Shown: positions 50,169 to 63,200 of the stretch, piece after piece
Layout: each line of letters begins with the position of its first letter
Position numbering within the stretch: the first letter of the stretch is position 1
Assembly (NCBI GenBank): GCA_024516155.1
Contig: JAJJXM010000060.1
Coordinates: 124,001-188,000, forward strand
DNA: 64,000 nucleotides
Source of the DNA: Pyronema omphalodes
Lineage: Eukaryota > Ascomycota > Pezizomycetes > Pezizales > Pyronemataceae
Reading direction: 5' to 3'
Position numbers and translations under genes: made by a program
The notes under the pieces: generated by a model
What the model was told of the DNA's origin: nothing
The model's input: the letters and a program-made list of their open reading frames with translations, nothing else
Databases searched by the model: none

Positions 50169-52618
50169 ATGGGCTACCTGTCACTTCCATTCCTGCTTCC
50201 CTCGCAGCGTACAACTATATCCAGTCGACTTTTTCGCTTGAGACCTCTCTATCCTTGTCTCAATGCGCGCTCCTTCCAGAACTCGGCCATAAGATTTGTT
50301 GCGCCGACGGCGTATTCTAAAATCACCCCAGAGCTCGAGAAGCGCATCAATGCCGTCCCTTTGGAAAGGTTTAGAAACTTTTGTATCGTCGCACATGTTG
50401 TAAGTTGCAGCTAGAGGTTCAGTGGTGGATGAAGAGAGATCGGGGGACTTGACGAGCGGGAGAATTGAGAGAATGGAAGCTGACAGCAATATAGGATCAT
50501 GGAAAGAGCACTCGTGCGTCTCACCTCCTGCGCGCGCACACATACCGAACATCCGGATTTAGGTTATTGACATAGGATTGCAGTCTCCGATCGTCTCCTC
50601 GAGCTTACGGGCACTATCGAACCCGGCGGTAACAAGCAAATTTTGGATAAGCTCGACGTAGAGCGAGAGCGTGGAATTACGGTCAAGGCACAGACTTGTA
50701 CTATGCTTTACAACTACAAGGTATTGTCGCTTGTGGACAGTTGGCTTATTAAGGGACGCTGATGAGCTGATGCGAAGGTTTGAAAGAGTGTAGGGAGAGG
50801 ATTACTGTGAGTTTTACCTGGACAGGACAATACTATGTGGGTGCTGATGGGGATATACACAGTGTTGCATCTTGTCGATACTCCTGGACACGTAGACTTT
50901 AGAGCAGAAGTACTGTCGAGTTATAGATCCACCGATTCGGCGCTGCTACTGGTAGATGCTTCTCAGGGAATTCAAGGTAGGTTCATCTTCGTTACCTCAC
51001 TCAATCAGCATCGATAGCTAACTATCAGACAGCTCAAACTGGTATGTAATGAATAAATAGCACAGGAAGCTCCACAGAATACTGACAACATCAGTTGCCA
51101 ACTTCTTCCTTGCCTTCGCTCAAGGTCTTACGCTCCTTCCCGTCGTCAACAAGATTGATCTTCCCTCTGCAGACCCCGAGAGAGCTCTTGAGCAAATGCG
51201 TGTCAACTTTGAGTTGGACCCTGCCAACGCTGTTCTCGTCTCTGCAAAGACCGGTTTGAATGTTGAGAAGGTTCTCCCAGCCGTTTGCGAGAAAGCTCCT
51301 GCGTAAATTTATCCCTAACTCCAATAGCTCCAATATAACCTAACACTGAAGGTATAGGCCCACTGGATCCGAATCCGCTCCCCTAAAGATGCTTCTGATT
51401 GACTCTTGGTACGACAACTTCAAAGGAGTCATTCTTCTCGTTCGTCTCTTTGACGGAGTCCTTAAGCCCGGTGATGTCATCACAGCCCTGTCAACGAGAA
51501 AGAAGTACACCGTGGGTGAAGTCGGTATTATGCACCCCCTTGAAACCTCCACCAGTGCGCTGCGTGCCGGTCAGGTCGGCTACGTCTACTTCAACCCCGG
51601 AATGAAGAACACCAACGAGGCCAAGATTGGAGACACTTTGACGCACGTTGGATCAGAAACCTTGATTGAGCCCTGTGAAGGATTTGAGGAGCCGCAGCCT
51701 ATGGTTTTCGTCGGAGCTTTCCCTACGGATCAGTCCGAGTTTACCCGCTTGGATGATTCCATTGAGCAGCTGGTAACGAACGACCGCTCTGTTACTTTAC
51801 AGAAGGAGGCTTCCGAAGCTTTGGGACAAGGATGGAGATTGGGTTTCTTGGGAACGCTCCATGCTTCCGTCTTTGAGGATAGACTAAGGCAGGAACATGG
51901 TGGATCACTCATTATCACAGCTCCTACCGTGCCTTATAAAATCCGCCACAGGGACGGAAAGGAGGAGATTATTTCCAACCCGGCTTTGTTTCCATCGGGA
52001 GAAGATGCATTCCGGAATGTGGAACGTTTGGAGCCCATGGTGTTGGCAACTATTACTGTTCCGGAGGAGTATCTTGGAAAGGTTATTGAGCTTTGTGAGA
52101 GCAACCGTGGTACTCAGGAAAGCATTACTTTCTGGACTGCCACGCAGGTCATCGTCAAATACCGCCTTCCTTTGGCACAGTTGGTTAACGATTTCTTTGG
52201 AAAGCTGAAGGGAATTTCTAAGGGATATGCATCCTTGGATTACGAAGACGCTGGGTATGAGAAGAGTGATATCTGCAAGCTTCAGTTGTTGGTGAACAAG
52301 GTCCCCGTCGATGCTATCTCGCAGGTTATGCATAGATCCCAGTGTCAGAGGACTGGAAAGGCTTGGGTTTCAAAGTTCAAGGAGTTTGTACAGAGAGAGC
52401 AGTTTGAGGTTGTTATTCAGGCTGCTGTTGGAAAACTTGTGGTTGCCAGAGAAACAGTTAAGGCTGTGAGAAAGGATGTTACTGCTAAGTTGTATGGAGG
52501 TGACAGAACGAGAAGAATGAAGTTGCTTGAGAAGCAGAAGGAGGGTAAGAAGAAGTTGCAGAGTATTGGTAATGTTACTATTGAACATAAGGCTATGCAG
52601 GGATTTTTGGCGAAGTAG
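50169..52618 (+). CDS. GUF1: Mitochondrial translation factor Guf1 (LepA/EF4 family)
   Basis: This ribosome-dependent GTPase supports mitochondrial protein synthesis. Exons are 50169-50399, 50495-50513 (19 nt), 50584-50720, 50826-50976, 51033-51041 (9 nt), 51095-51302 and 51358-52618, giving 671 residues. The N-terminal Arg/Ser-rich leader is a likely mitochondrial presequence. G domain: [18 protein letters not shown] (rebuilt across two introns), [50 protein letters not shown]4-specific sequence follows ([34 protein letters not shown]) and the C-terminal end [15 protein letters not shown]. Two segments beside the G3 motif look unlike the family: an apparent insertion [12 protein letters not shown], and [19 protein letters not shown] where homologues have roughly [20 protein letters not shown] splice mis-call there is possible. 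Confidence 0.9.
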
Positions 52619-55600
52619 AGGGGTGGAGCAGGAATATGGAGGATATGTGGAGGAAAAGCATGTATTATATGGGTGTATCATATGGGTATATTTAGAGGAA
52701 AGGAATTCATTGTGATTGCACGATACCAAAAATTGATTTTCCGGTGAGAGGGTCTATTAGAAATAATACATACAGCATGCCATGAAAAATTAATGACAAC
52801 AGCATTACCCAGTCAGATTTTAATCACCGAAAATATCTCTATGCCCGATGTCGTGGCATATAATTAGTAACAGTGCGTTAGTACCAAGAAACTCTTGGGT
52901 AAACAAAGCGTTAGCGCCATCGGAGTTACAAACACCCGCCATGATGTAAAATAAACGCCTCAGCCCTACGCCAAAACATATGGGCCATAATCAGCCTTAT
53001 CACTAGGCGGAGTCAAAGCGCAGGGCTACGTATCAAAGAGAAATCACTAAATAACTTTTGAGTCCCTCCAGTACAACACCATGGTATATACGTTTACCCC
53101 CTGACTCAAGAATTAATACCCAAGCCCCTCTCAAGTTCTACATAGGTTAGCAATAAACCTTCAAAATGTAAGCCTCGTCTAGAAGTTCCACCAAAAACCC
53201 ACTGTAATCTTCGTATCTTCGCATCTTCCACCATCAAACCTCGTCCCTATTCCTTTCTAGAAAACAAAAAAAAAACCAGATTCAAAAATCAACCCACACA
53301 AAATCTTTCAGCGAGTTTCTTTCACCCTACCAAAACCCTCATCCCCATCCCTGTCCCTGTCCCCAGAAAACAGAAATAATTTCTTTAATCCCTAACTTAG
53401 CAAGAACGCAAGCAGTACCATGCAGTAAATAAAGCCATCTTTCCCATGCCTCCAATCCCATTCCGCTCTCCACCAACCTACGCTCTACAACGAGTGATAC
53501 ATAATGACACCGCTATCCCCATCTCCATGCATATCCGTACCTGTCATGTCCATATCCGCATCCATACTTCCACGCCGAGCCATAAACCACATCTAGGCTT
53601 CTATGTATAGACTCTAGACTAATCGGTACGCGGGAAACGGAGAATGAAGAACGGAGAACTAGGCTACGGATAAGTTATCGTTGCTGAAAACTTGAAGATA
53701 GCACCAGCACCGTACTAGATAGCACCAGTTTAGTCAGCAACCAGCGAAACCTGTGTTGGTACTGGTACTGGTGCTGGTGCTGCCAAGGGGAAGGGGGTGG
53801 GGGAATGGTGCGGTCAGGGTGGCGAGGAGGTTGGTTAGGGGAGTGCGTTTCAGAATTTTTTTCTTCCTTGGCGGGGGGGTAAAGCTTCTGGAAAAGTCCT
53901 GCATGGTATGGCATGGCATGCTTATGGTGATAACTGATGGCTGATGACTAGGTATGAGGTTGAGGTTGAGGTTGCGGTTGGTTATGTGTGTCTCTTGATA
54001 CGAAGATGGTTCCACAGGAGTTCGTAGATAGCTAGATTGATAAGGCTGACTATCCTATCTATCTATATCTGTCAATACCTGACTGCGTATACTTGCGTGC
54101 GCTGTGTGTATGATATGGCCTTGATTGAGTTCGTGTATTTTTTTTCGTGTGTTCGTATATTCGTATAATAAAGTTCAAGGTAGATCACCATCTTATCATC
54201 GAGCTTATGCAAAGAAGTTGATACCATGAAATTCAACATAGCATAGCCCATCCGTCTGATACCGAAAATTATACAATAGATACGTACATAGCCTCCTTTT
54301 TAGGGGTTCTTTTCGGTAACTGTCTTTCATGGATTCTTACGAGCTTTCACTGTTGTGTTCAGCTTTGGTATAGTAGTCAAGAGTAGTCAAGTAATCAAGT
54401 GATCAAGTATCGCCATGTACCTACCACCTTTAATCTGAACAATCTCCAGCCACAACCATAGCCGTCCCGATGCTTCAAAGAAGGTCAAACAAGGGAGCAA
54501 AGATAATTCGCTAAACATAATTCCCTCAATATTTTATTTTAGTAGCAGGGGGGTGGGGGGGGGGACAAGTGGTATCTAAGAATAGATTCCGTTGAGTTGA
54601 GTAACAAACAACGCGTTGCACCTGTTACAACGGGTGCAACGCGTATTTGCGTACTCGGGTACATAGCAACGGGTACACAGTACAATTCCAATTTGCGTAT
54701 TCAGTAATTGTGTATTCTATCTATCCTACAAAAGTATCCTGATCTTACAATTAACGACAACCAAACCCTAGACTGTATTACACCATAATCATCAAAACCA
54801 GTAAAAACGAGGTTTACATCAAGTCCCATCAATTCTACATAGCCTTATAGATGGGGTATGTATATACGCGAGGCTACACGCGGCAATGGCGTATCTACGT
54901 ATAGTGACCATACCTACCACAAAATCTATCTATCCGTCTGTCTGTCTGGCTGGTTATTTCCGTATCTAGGCGTCTGTCCACTCCTATCAACTCATCTTTT
55001 CTCACGTCCAGGTTCAATTTTCCAATTTTCCATATCTACTCCGCCATCCACTTATCCACTCATACACATCAAGCTCAAATCCATGTTCACTAATCACTAA
55101 TCACCATCCATCACCATCCATCCATCCATCCAATTCCCTCTTCTGTATTTCCAAGCTTTTCCCAATTTCCAAATTCCTAGACCACCACGACGGGTCCGGC
55201 GGCCGGCCAAGTTCCCATATACAATTGCAGCCTTGGCAGATCGGGTACCAAAAGTAGTGTTCCGATGTTCCCGTTATCATCCGGATTTGTGTTAATTATT
55301 TTTATGCGGAGCGGGTTCGCTGCATGTGTGGCTGGTGTACAGCAGAGCACAGGTACAGGTACAGCACAGTACAGCTATGGTTACTTTGGGACGTCTCGGG
55401 TATGTAGGAGACTCTTCGTCTACCGGTATATGCATGAACTAGCAAGACTTGGAAACCAATCGACCTGAATGGCACCTCACGCACCCACCCCCACGATCGA
55501 TCTCAAACACATCGCGATCGAACGAGTGAGATTCTCGAAAAAGTGATTGTAATATGTCAATTCTGAATATGGTTAGACTAATCTATCCACACTGCGCCTA

Positions 55601-55795
55601 ATCCCCAATCCCAATTCCAATTCCCATAATACACCAGAATACTTTGAACAGAAACACAAACTCAAACCATCCGTCTTACAGCCTTTAAAGAGCCTCTATA
55701 GACTCGCCCAATCCAACAAGTTACTAAACAAAAAGCAGACCCGGAAAACAAAACTCGTATCGCACAATAAACCGTAATTAACAAGGAGAAATAAA
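52619..55795. other. Convergent spacer between GUF1 and glutamine synthetase
   Basis: The two genes converge here, so this holds two 3' flanks. It contains CTGGTA/GCTGGTGCTG repeats (53755-53780), GAGGTTGAGGTTGAGGTTGC (about 53956), a G run (54548-54563), CGTTGCACC/GGTGCAACG inverted copies (about 54610-54645), and CCAT repeats (55105-55130). No gene is supported. Confidence 0.6.
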
Positions 55796-57225
55796 TTAGA
55801 TAGCACCGCAGCAAGTCTCGACCATGATGGCGGTAATCTGGTAGGGACAGGCGTTGGAAGCAGGGCGACGGTCCTCGAAGTATCCGTAACCCTCCTTGGC
55901 ACATGACCGGGGGATACGGATGGAAGATCCACGGTCAGCAACACCGAAGCTGAAGGCCTCGATGTTTCCGGTCTCGTGCTTTCCGGTAAGACGGAGGGTG
56001 TTGTCGTCTCCGTAGACGGCGATGTGCTCCTTGTGGCGCTTCTCGAGCTTGGAGATGGCCTCGTGGATGGCCTTCATTCCTCCCTCCTGGCGCATCTCCT
56101 CGGTGGAGAAGTTGGTGTGGAGACCAGATCCGTTCCAGTCACCGGGGATGGGCTTGGGGTGGAAAGAGATCTTGACACCGAAGTCCTCGGCGACACGGTG
56201 GAGGAGGTAACGAGCGACCCAAAGGTGGTCACCCACTATTCAATCGTCAGTCGTGTTTCATAAAAATCCTAGATTTCAAAGTATGACTCACTGTCAATTC
56301 CGGTGCAGGGTCCAATCTGGAACTCCCACTGGGAAGGAAGGACCTCGGCGTTGATTCCGGAGATGTTGATGTTGGCGTACAAGCAAGCACGGTAGTGGGC
56401 CTCGACGATGTCACGGCAGTAGACCTTTCCGGTACCAACTCCACAGTAGTAAGGTCCCTGGGGTCCGGGGAAACCTCCCTTGGGCCATCCGTAAGGAGCA
56501 CCGAACTCATCGAAGAGGGTGTACTCCTGCTCCAATCCGAACCAGGGCTTGAGGTCCTTGTGGGCCTCCATCAACTTGGCGCACTCGTGACGGTAGTTGA
56601 ACTTGTTGGGGGTTCCATCGGGGTTCCAGCACTCGCAAAGAACGAGGATGTTGTCGCCACGGCGGAAGGGGTCAGGGAAGAAAGCGACAGGGCGGAGGTA
56701 GATGTCGGAGTCTCCACCGGGAGCCTGGGAGGTGGAAGAACCGTCGAAGTTCCACTCGGGGAGCTCGTCGATGGTGGCGGGCTTCTTGGTGAGAGTCTGT
56801 GGCGGATGTTAGGACTAGTCATTCTATTGCTGAATTGTATGACTCGTCGATTTCACTTGGCACCCGGATAGGTGACCGTGAAGACAAACAAGCCCTCCAA
56901 TGCAATCCGACTGACCTTGGTTTTACTTCTGAGTCCGTTGGTTCCGTCGATCCAGATGTATTCAGCCTGGACAGTGCCGTTCTGGGGCAAGTCCATGTAC
57001 TTCTGCAACTGTTGTTGTTAAGACCTTGGTTAGTTTCGCGAACAAAAAAATGTTCATTGCGATGTAGGTGAACCAACAGTAGCAGTGTTGGAGAGAACAA
57101 TGTTTGACGCCTGGTGAGAGTATGTTAGCAAGACTGTAATTGGCAGGAGAGCACGCGCCATCCGAGAGTTCGATCACTCGGAGCCAAGGCGGCGGACGGG
57201 CGGGTTTGGAGAGCAGACTGACCAT
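55796..57225 (-). CDS. GLN1: Glutamine synthetase (GS II)
   Basis: This cytosolic enzyme makes glutamine from glutamate, ammonium and ATP, the key step of ammonium assimilation. Coding exons on the minus strand, in order: 57225-57223, 57110-57078, 57008-56916, 56796-56292, 56235-55796, giving 357 residues, the normal eukaryotic length. The start codon stands alone: ATG is followed directly by GTCAGT, and the next exon begins [20 protein letters not shown]. Family motifs: [47 protein letters not shown], the ATP-binding signature region [18 protein letters not shown], and RGSSIRIPR. It ends [13 protein letters not shown]. The ATG-only coding exon is supported by the conserved N-terminal length, though it should be checked against a transcript. 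Confidence 0.95.
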
Positions 57226-60200
57226 GATGATGATGTTTGTGGGTATCTAGAATTCAAAAAACAAGAAAACAAAGAAGCTTCCGCGGCAAGTGCCTGGGTG
57301 TTGAGGGAAATGAGGATTTGGTTGTGGGTTGGGTTGAAGTGTAAGAAAGTCTTTTGCGGATGGGAGCAATGGATCTTTTAAAAGGTTTTTAGCACCAAGC
57401 AACTTGTAGCACGGCTGTCCGACACACAACCATGCCCACCACCACGATTGCCCACCACACCGGACGGCCGATAATGCATGGGTTGCCTGCAAGCAGCAGA
57501 GCCAGAGCGAGGGCCCCTATCAGTCAGCGCCACCACTACGACAGACCAGCGCGCACTAGGGCGACATCACTGCCACCTCCGCCGAAATGTGGTAAGCGGG
57601 GAGGGGTAAAGGTGTGGGTAGAAGGGGGGAAGGATAAGCAGAGGCCAAGGACGGATGGCGCAGGGGGGGGGGGGGGGGGGGGGGAGGGGAGGGATGGATG
57701 GATGCATTTTCTTTTTTGGGTAGTTTTGGAGGGTTCTTTTTTTTTTTTTTTTTTTGTTTAAGAATTTTCTTTTCTTTTTTTTTAGGTTATTTTTGAAGTG
57801 AGTGTTTTTTTTTGAGGAAAACTGATCCTTATTTTTTTTAATGGGGGTGTTAGTTTATCTTTTTTTGGGGGATGTTCTTGTTGGAGAAAACTTTATCATT
57901 TTTTCTTGAATGTGCTTTTCATAAAACGAAAAAACTTTATCTCTTCTCGATGAACTATAGAAACCGTATATTTCTCTCTTTTTTTTTTTTGTTTTTACTT
58001 TTTCTGCTCTCTTTTTTTTTCCGACTGTTTTCCTTTCTTTTTTTGACCTTATCCGTTCTGGCGTTTTGGTGCCTGTCGGGTTGCAGCAGGAGGAGGTTAT
58101 CGTAGGGGTTGACTTGATTCCCTGACAGGGCGAAGATACCACCAGACCCGATGCCACAAACTGTCTCGTCGGGATCGATCGCTCTTGTCGGGACGGTCTT
58201 TTTTCGGGATGATCGGGATTGATTTGCTGTCTGCTGCTCTCTCCTCGGGATTGTTTTGGTCTCTCCTCGGCATCTTTTTGTTCTCTGCCATCTGCTCTTT
58301 TTCCTCTCTACCCCTCCGCTCTCTGTCTTCTCTGTCTTCTTTGCTTCTCTGCCCCTCTGCTGCTTCCTCCCTTCTCCTCATCTACCACTCGCTTCCCTTT
58401 CCCACCCTCCCCACCCAAAATACCCCATCATCTCTCTATCTCTCGCTACTCTCCCCTCACCGCTATGAACCCTGAACACGGAGACTTCAGCCCGCATCGA
58501 ACAGATTTTTAGCTTCCAGAATAAAAATCCGCAGCATCCGCGCATGTAGCAAAGCGTGCAAAGCGTGTAACTTCTGCAACTTATCAAGTCGTGTAATACA
58601 CTTAAATCTGTACGATATTTTTCTTATGCGAGACTAAGTTGTCAGGGTCGGGAGTCGATACTTTGAAGTTTCGTGTACGAGTACCAGGGACCGGTGTCAT
58701 TGTCGGTGTCGTGCAGCAACTTTTTTTTCCTTTTTTTCTTTTCCCGCGATAAAAAAATTTATACATATGGTATTTTAAATATGTCATTTTGTCCACATAT
58801 CTCCGCTGTATATGATTGCACTTTTTTGATATTCGGAGGTTGTCCGTTGGTGCTTGTGCTTGTGCTGATACTTTTACTTTCCTGGTTACATACAATCACG
58901 ATGGTATTTTCCGCGTTGAGATATGGCTAGATGAGGAATTTCAATTTCAATTTCTCAATATCTACACCGCAACTCGTACCTCAAAATCCACTCTCAAGAT
59001 ACGGCATGTCCTCGCTGACTCAAGATATGGGAATCGTAGACCGCTACCATTTTCAGTTGGTATTCCTCTCCTCTATTGGAGCGATAGCGCGATACAGTAT
59101 GAGTTACTAGTTCAGATTAGAGATATCGCACTCCTGGTCCTTGTCCTTGCTTATCGGGTGCTTTGGCAACCTGCGGAACAAGGTAGGCCGATAAGGAGTT
59201 TTTTTTTTGTCTGAAAACGAAAGAGTAAAAAGGTTAAGGTAAAGGTGAGGTGAGGTAAAGGAGCGAAGAAAAGGCCTAAAGTTAACTCCATGGACGGACA
59301 AAGTCGACGAAGGAGACGAATGACACGGATGAGACGACGGATGAGACGAGACAAACCAACAAACGAGCAAACGAACGAGCGAACGAAAATGGTGGAACTG
59401 TAGTGTAAAACAGCCGCGTGGATACACTTAATCAAATCAAATCTTGTAATCTTGTAATCTTGTATCGGGATCTTGTAAGCAAAAGACGTAACAACGTAAT
59501 TTTTCATCATTTGTTCATGGGGAAACGTTCGTGATCGGCAGGAACAGCAGGAACAGCAGGAACAGCAGGAACAGCAGAAGAACAGGAATAGTCATAAAAA
59601 CAGGAACAGGAACAAGAAGTAGCTACACCTACGCATACGCAAAAACACAAGACACAAGACACAAGCGAACAGGAACCACAGGAACCATCGATCCATATAG
59701 CCAGCATAATAGTCATACCAAGCACTTTTCCCTACGTACACTGCAGTGGCATTCCGTATGCCATCCTACCTATCCCGACCGAGGGTATGTATGTATGTTC
59801 ACAGACCAAAACCCCAGCATCAGTGACGTGACTCCTCCAGTCAAGTCAGTCACCCAGCCAGTGATCGACTCCCAAGTCTTCCAAGCCAACCCCCGATGAT
59901 CCCCACTAAATAACTTAATGTTTCCTAAGCCAACTCCTTCGCAAGTCTAGAGTGATGAGTATAAGGGAAGGGGTGTGGAGTGCGGAGTGCGGAGTGCGTA
60001 TGTACAAGGGTACTGTAGAGGCTTTTTGAGGACGCGAAAACTTCAACAGCGTTGTCGCGATGTAGATGTAGATGTGGAGGACATGTGATAAGTATGACGA
60101 GTGTATTTTCCTACAGGCAGCCAGCAATTACACTAAGGACCCTAAGAAATAAACCCACTTCGGTGTAGAGACTAGGGTAAGTACCGAAATTGTGGGGTTT

Positions 60201-63200
60201 CCCTCCGCGAAAATATACATGATCCGCAGTGTTTATTTTCTTTTTCTTTTTTTCGGATCCGTTGCAACAAAACACAGCACAATACAGCGCGAAAGAAAAA
60301 AAGAAATTAATTTTACTCCCCGTCCTGTCCTATCTTTTTCTGTCTATCTCTATCTTATCCTTTCCTCTCCCGTACTGTCCGTCCTGTAATGTCGCAGCCT
60401 GTCTTGTGTTGTTTCTCCGATGCCACTGAATGAACCATATATACCTCGCAAAAGACATTACAGCTATTACTCCCAACACAAAAACCACCAGCATGCAAAA
60501 CAGAAACAAAATCAAAAACAAAAGGATCTTCATCCTCGTAAATGCGTGACGTCGTAATGTCACTTTCTGCCGCTGTTTCTGCTGCTTCTATTTTTGCTCC
60601 TGTTACTGTCTTGATTTCTTCCGCTGTCTTTATCTCTGAATCTGCTCCCGTTTTTGCTTCTGCTTCTGCTACTGTCTCTCCATCTCCGTATCTCTCTATC
60701 TCTGTATCTCTGTATCATGAGTATCTTCATAGGATATTCATGCACATAGGGTTTTATTTTTTTGGTGAGGCATTTTAGCTTTTCCTAGGGTTCTATTCTA
60801 GGATTACTGGGATGCTGGGATTCATGCTAGGATACAGATGCGAAATTTACGAAATTCGCGCGTTTTTGTCTCAGATTGTTTTACTTTTGCTTTTTTCTGT
60901 ATATGGATAGGACAGGATAAGATAGGATGGGATGGACATATGGATTGGGATAAAAGAAAAGAAAATTGCTCTTTTGGATTGGGTAGGGTTGGGTTTGATG
61001 GGATGAGATGTTGAAGATGAGGTATGAGGTATGAGGTATGTAGCTGGGGTTAAATCATTTGGTATGGGCCGGTAGACAACACATAAATGTCATTTCATTC
61101 CTTAGCTCTCTTTTTCATTATTTTCTTCTGCCTTCTTCAAGAGACAAAAAGCAATCCAAAGCACTACTCCAACCCAAACCAAGTAAACCAATAACCCACA
61201 AAATAACCCCCAAAAATTTTCCCAACCCTCATCAGTCCCTAAAACCATCCGAATTCTATGACAAAGTAGTTAGCTAGCTCCAGCTAAACAACAATCCCAA
61301 CCCACCAAATGATACCGTAACGAAATTCAAAAAACCACTTTTATTATTCTCCATTTCTATTCCACTTCCAAATCCGACATTAGTGCGATCTATGAAAGCA
61401 TATAGCTTCATACACCATACTGCCATTTAATATATTGTCTATCCTACATCCCAGCTCCTTCTACTCTACTCTAGGTGGCTATAACTAGTCTGCCTAGCTA
61501 CCGAAATGTTGCTCAGTACAAATGTATGCTAGTCAGTCAGTAGGTGTCAGGAACTACATACATCGTCATATGCACTTCACAGTACATATCTTGGGGTTTA
61601 CTGCATCTAAGCTACTTAGAGTTAGAGCAGCCAAGGTAGCGGGATGATGAAACTGTTTTTGAAGGTTTCAACTTCTGGAAGCTGGTATCGACTGTATGTA
61701 GCTGGATTTGGAGCTTTTAGGTCCCTGGACTGGCGACTGGTTACTTTACTGGCGGGGCGGATATATCTCGTGGCTTTTGTTTTTTAGTCAGGGCCCGAAT
61801 CAACCCAACAATTTAGGATATTTTTCTTTTTACATCCCTTGATCAAAAAATGACCGAAAGGGATATACATATATACCAAGACACGACAACAAAACCCCAC
61901 TTTTCCAAATCGGAAATCCCCTTCTCCCGTCGAGAACCAGAGAACCAGAGCATCATCTACTCTACTCTACCCTGGGTACCAAGATATTCCCGCACCATGT
62001 CCTTCTGTACCACATCACAAGCCAAACTATTTCCCACAGTCATGTGTGAAACATATATATCATACCTTATACCTTATACACCCATCTATCTTCTACTCGT
62101 GCCTATCTATAAAACCCATCCAAGCCCACCAAAACAAAAACAAAACGGCGATTAAATTTTCCTGCTTACGAATCTTTGTCTCACCATATACCAGCAGTTC
62201 CCGTGAAACACTGTGAAACCCCAGGTAACCTCGTGAAACCCCCAACAAACCCCAGGCAACACCCAGTGTAACCCCTCCCCCCCCCCCCGGTAAACCCCAG
62301 CCCAGGAACGACAGAACGCCGTCTAACCAGGTTTCCATCATCCACCATATCATCTGCATATATAAGCGCAACTACGTACATACCAGGGCCTTTTATTCGG
62401 CGTTTCCATTTTCGTTTTGTTTGTTTCACTGAGATCGGATGGGTTGACAACGGGTATGTATTCACCCTATGTATGTATTGTAGTTTTTGTATCACGTGAT
62501 ACCGAGGATGGGGTATTGTGATGGTGATATGGATATGGATATGGGATATGGATATGGATAGGGTTTTGGATTTGGGATTTTTGGATGCTTGAATGCTTAT
62601 TTCGGCACACGATTACATGAATACGCTTGATTCTTTACCCGGTATTCGCCGACCTGATGTATCTGGTAATAACATTGGCATTATACATAGTAGTGGAAAT
62701 AAATATGTGGATTATGTATGGGCCTGAAAATCCTAGGGTTCGGTGCGGTGTAAGGAACCATGGAAGCATGGAAGGATGGAAGGAAGGAATAAGCGAGATA
62801 AAAGTGATCTGTATGTACAGACTGTATACATATGCACCCTGTGCCTGTGGTGTTAGGTTAGGTGTACATACTGTACAGGTTAAACTGTACATATGGTGCC
62901 CATAGAAGAAGAAGAACTTTAGGTTTCTATGTATGGTTCTACAGTAGACGCGGTGTATATGGTCACCATATGTCGGCGATACTACCATACATACTTTGCT
63001 GCTTTGTTGATGACGCCGCTGATGCTGAAGACATGGGGTTTGATATCCTGTAGCTTGTAGCCATAGCTCCATAGTGCAGCCTACATATCAGCCTATAGCC
63101 TACATATACAGAGTAAGAGTAAGATCGTCGTTTGCTTATGAAAAGTGTGGGGATGCATGGCATGCATGGGGTGTCTTGAGTGAATTTTTCTGGGGGGTTT

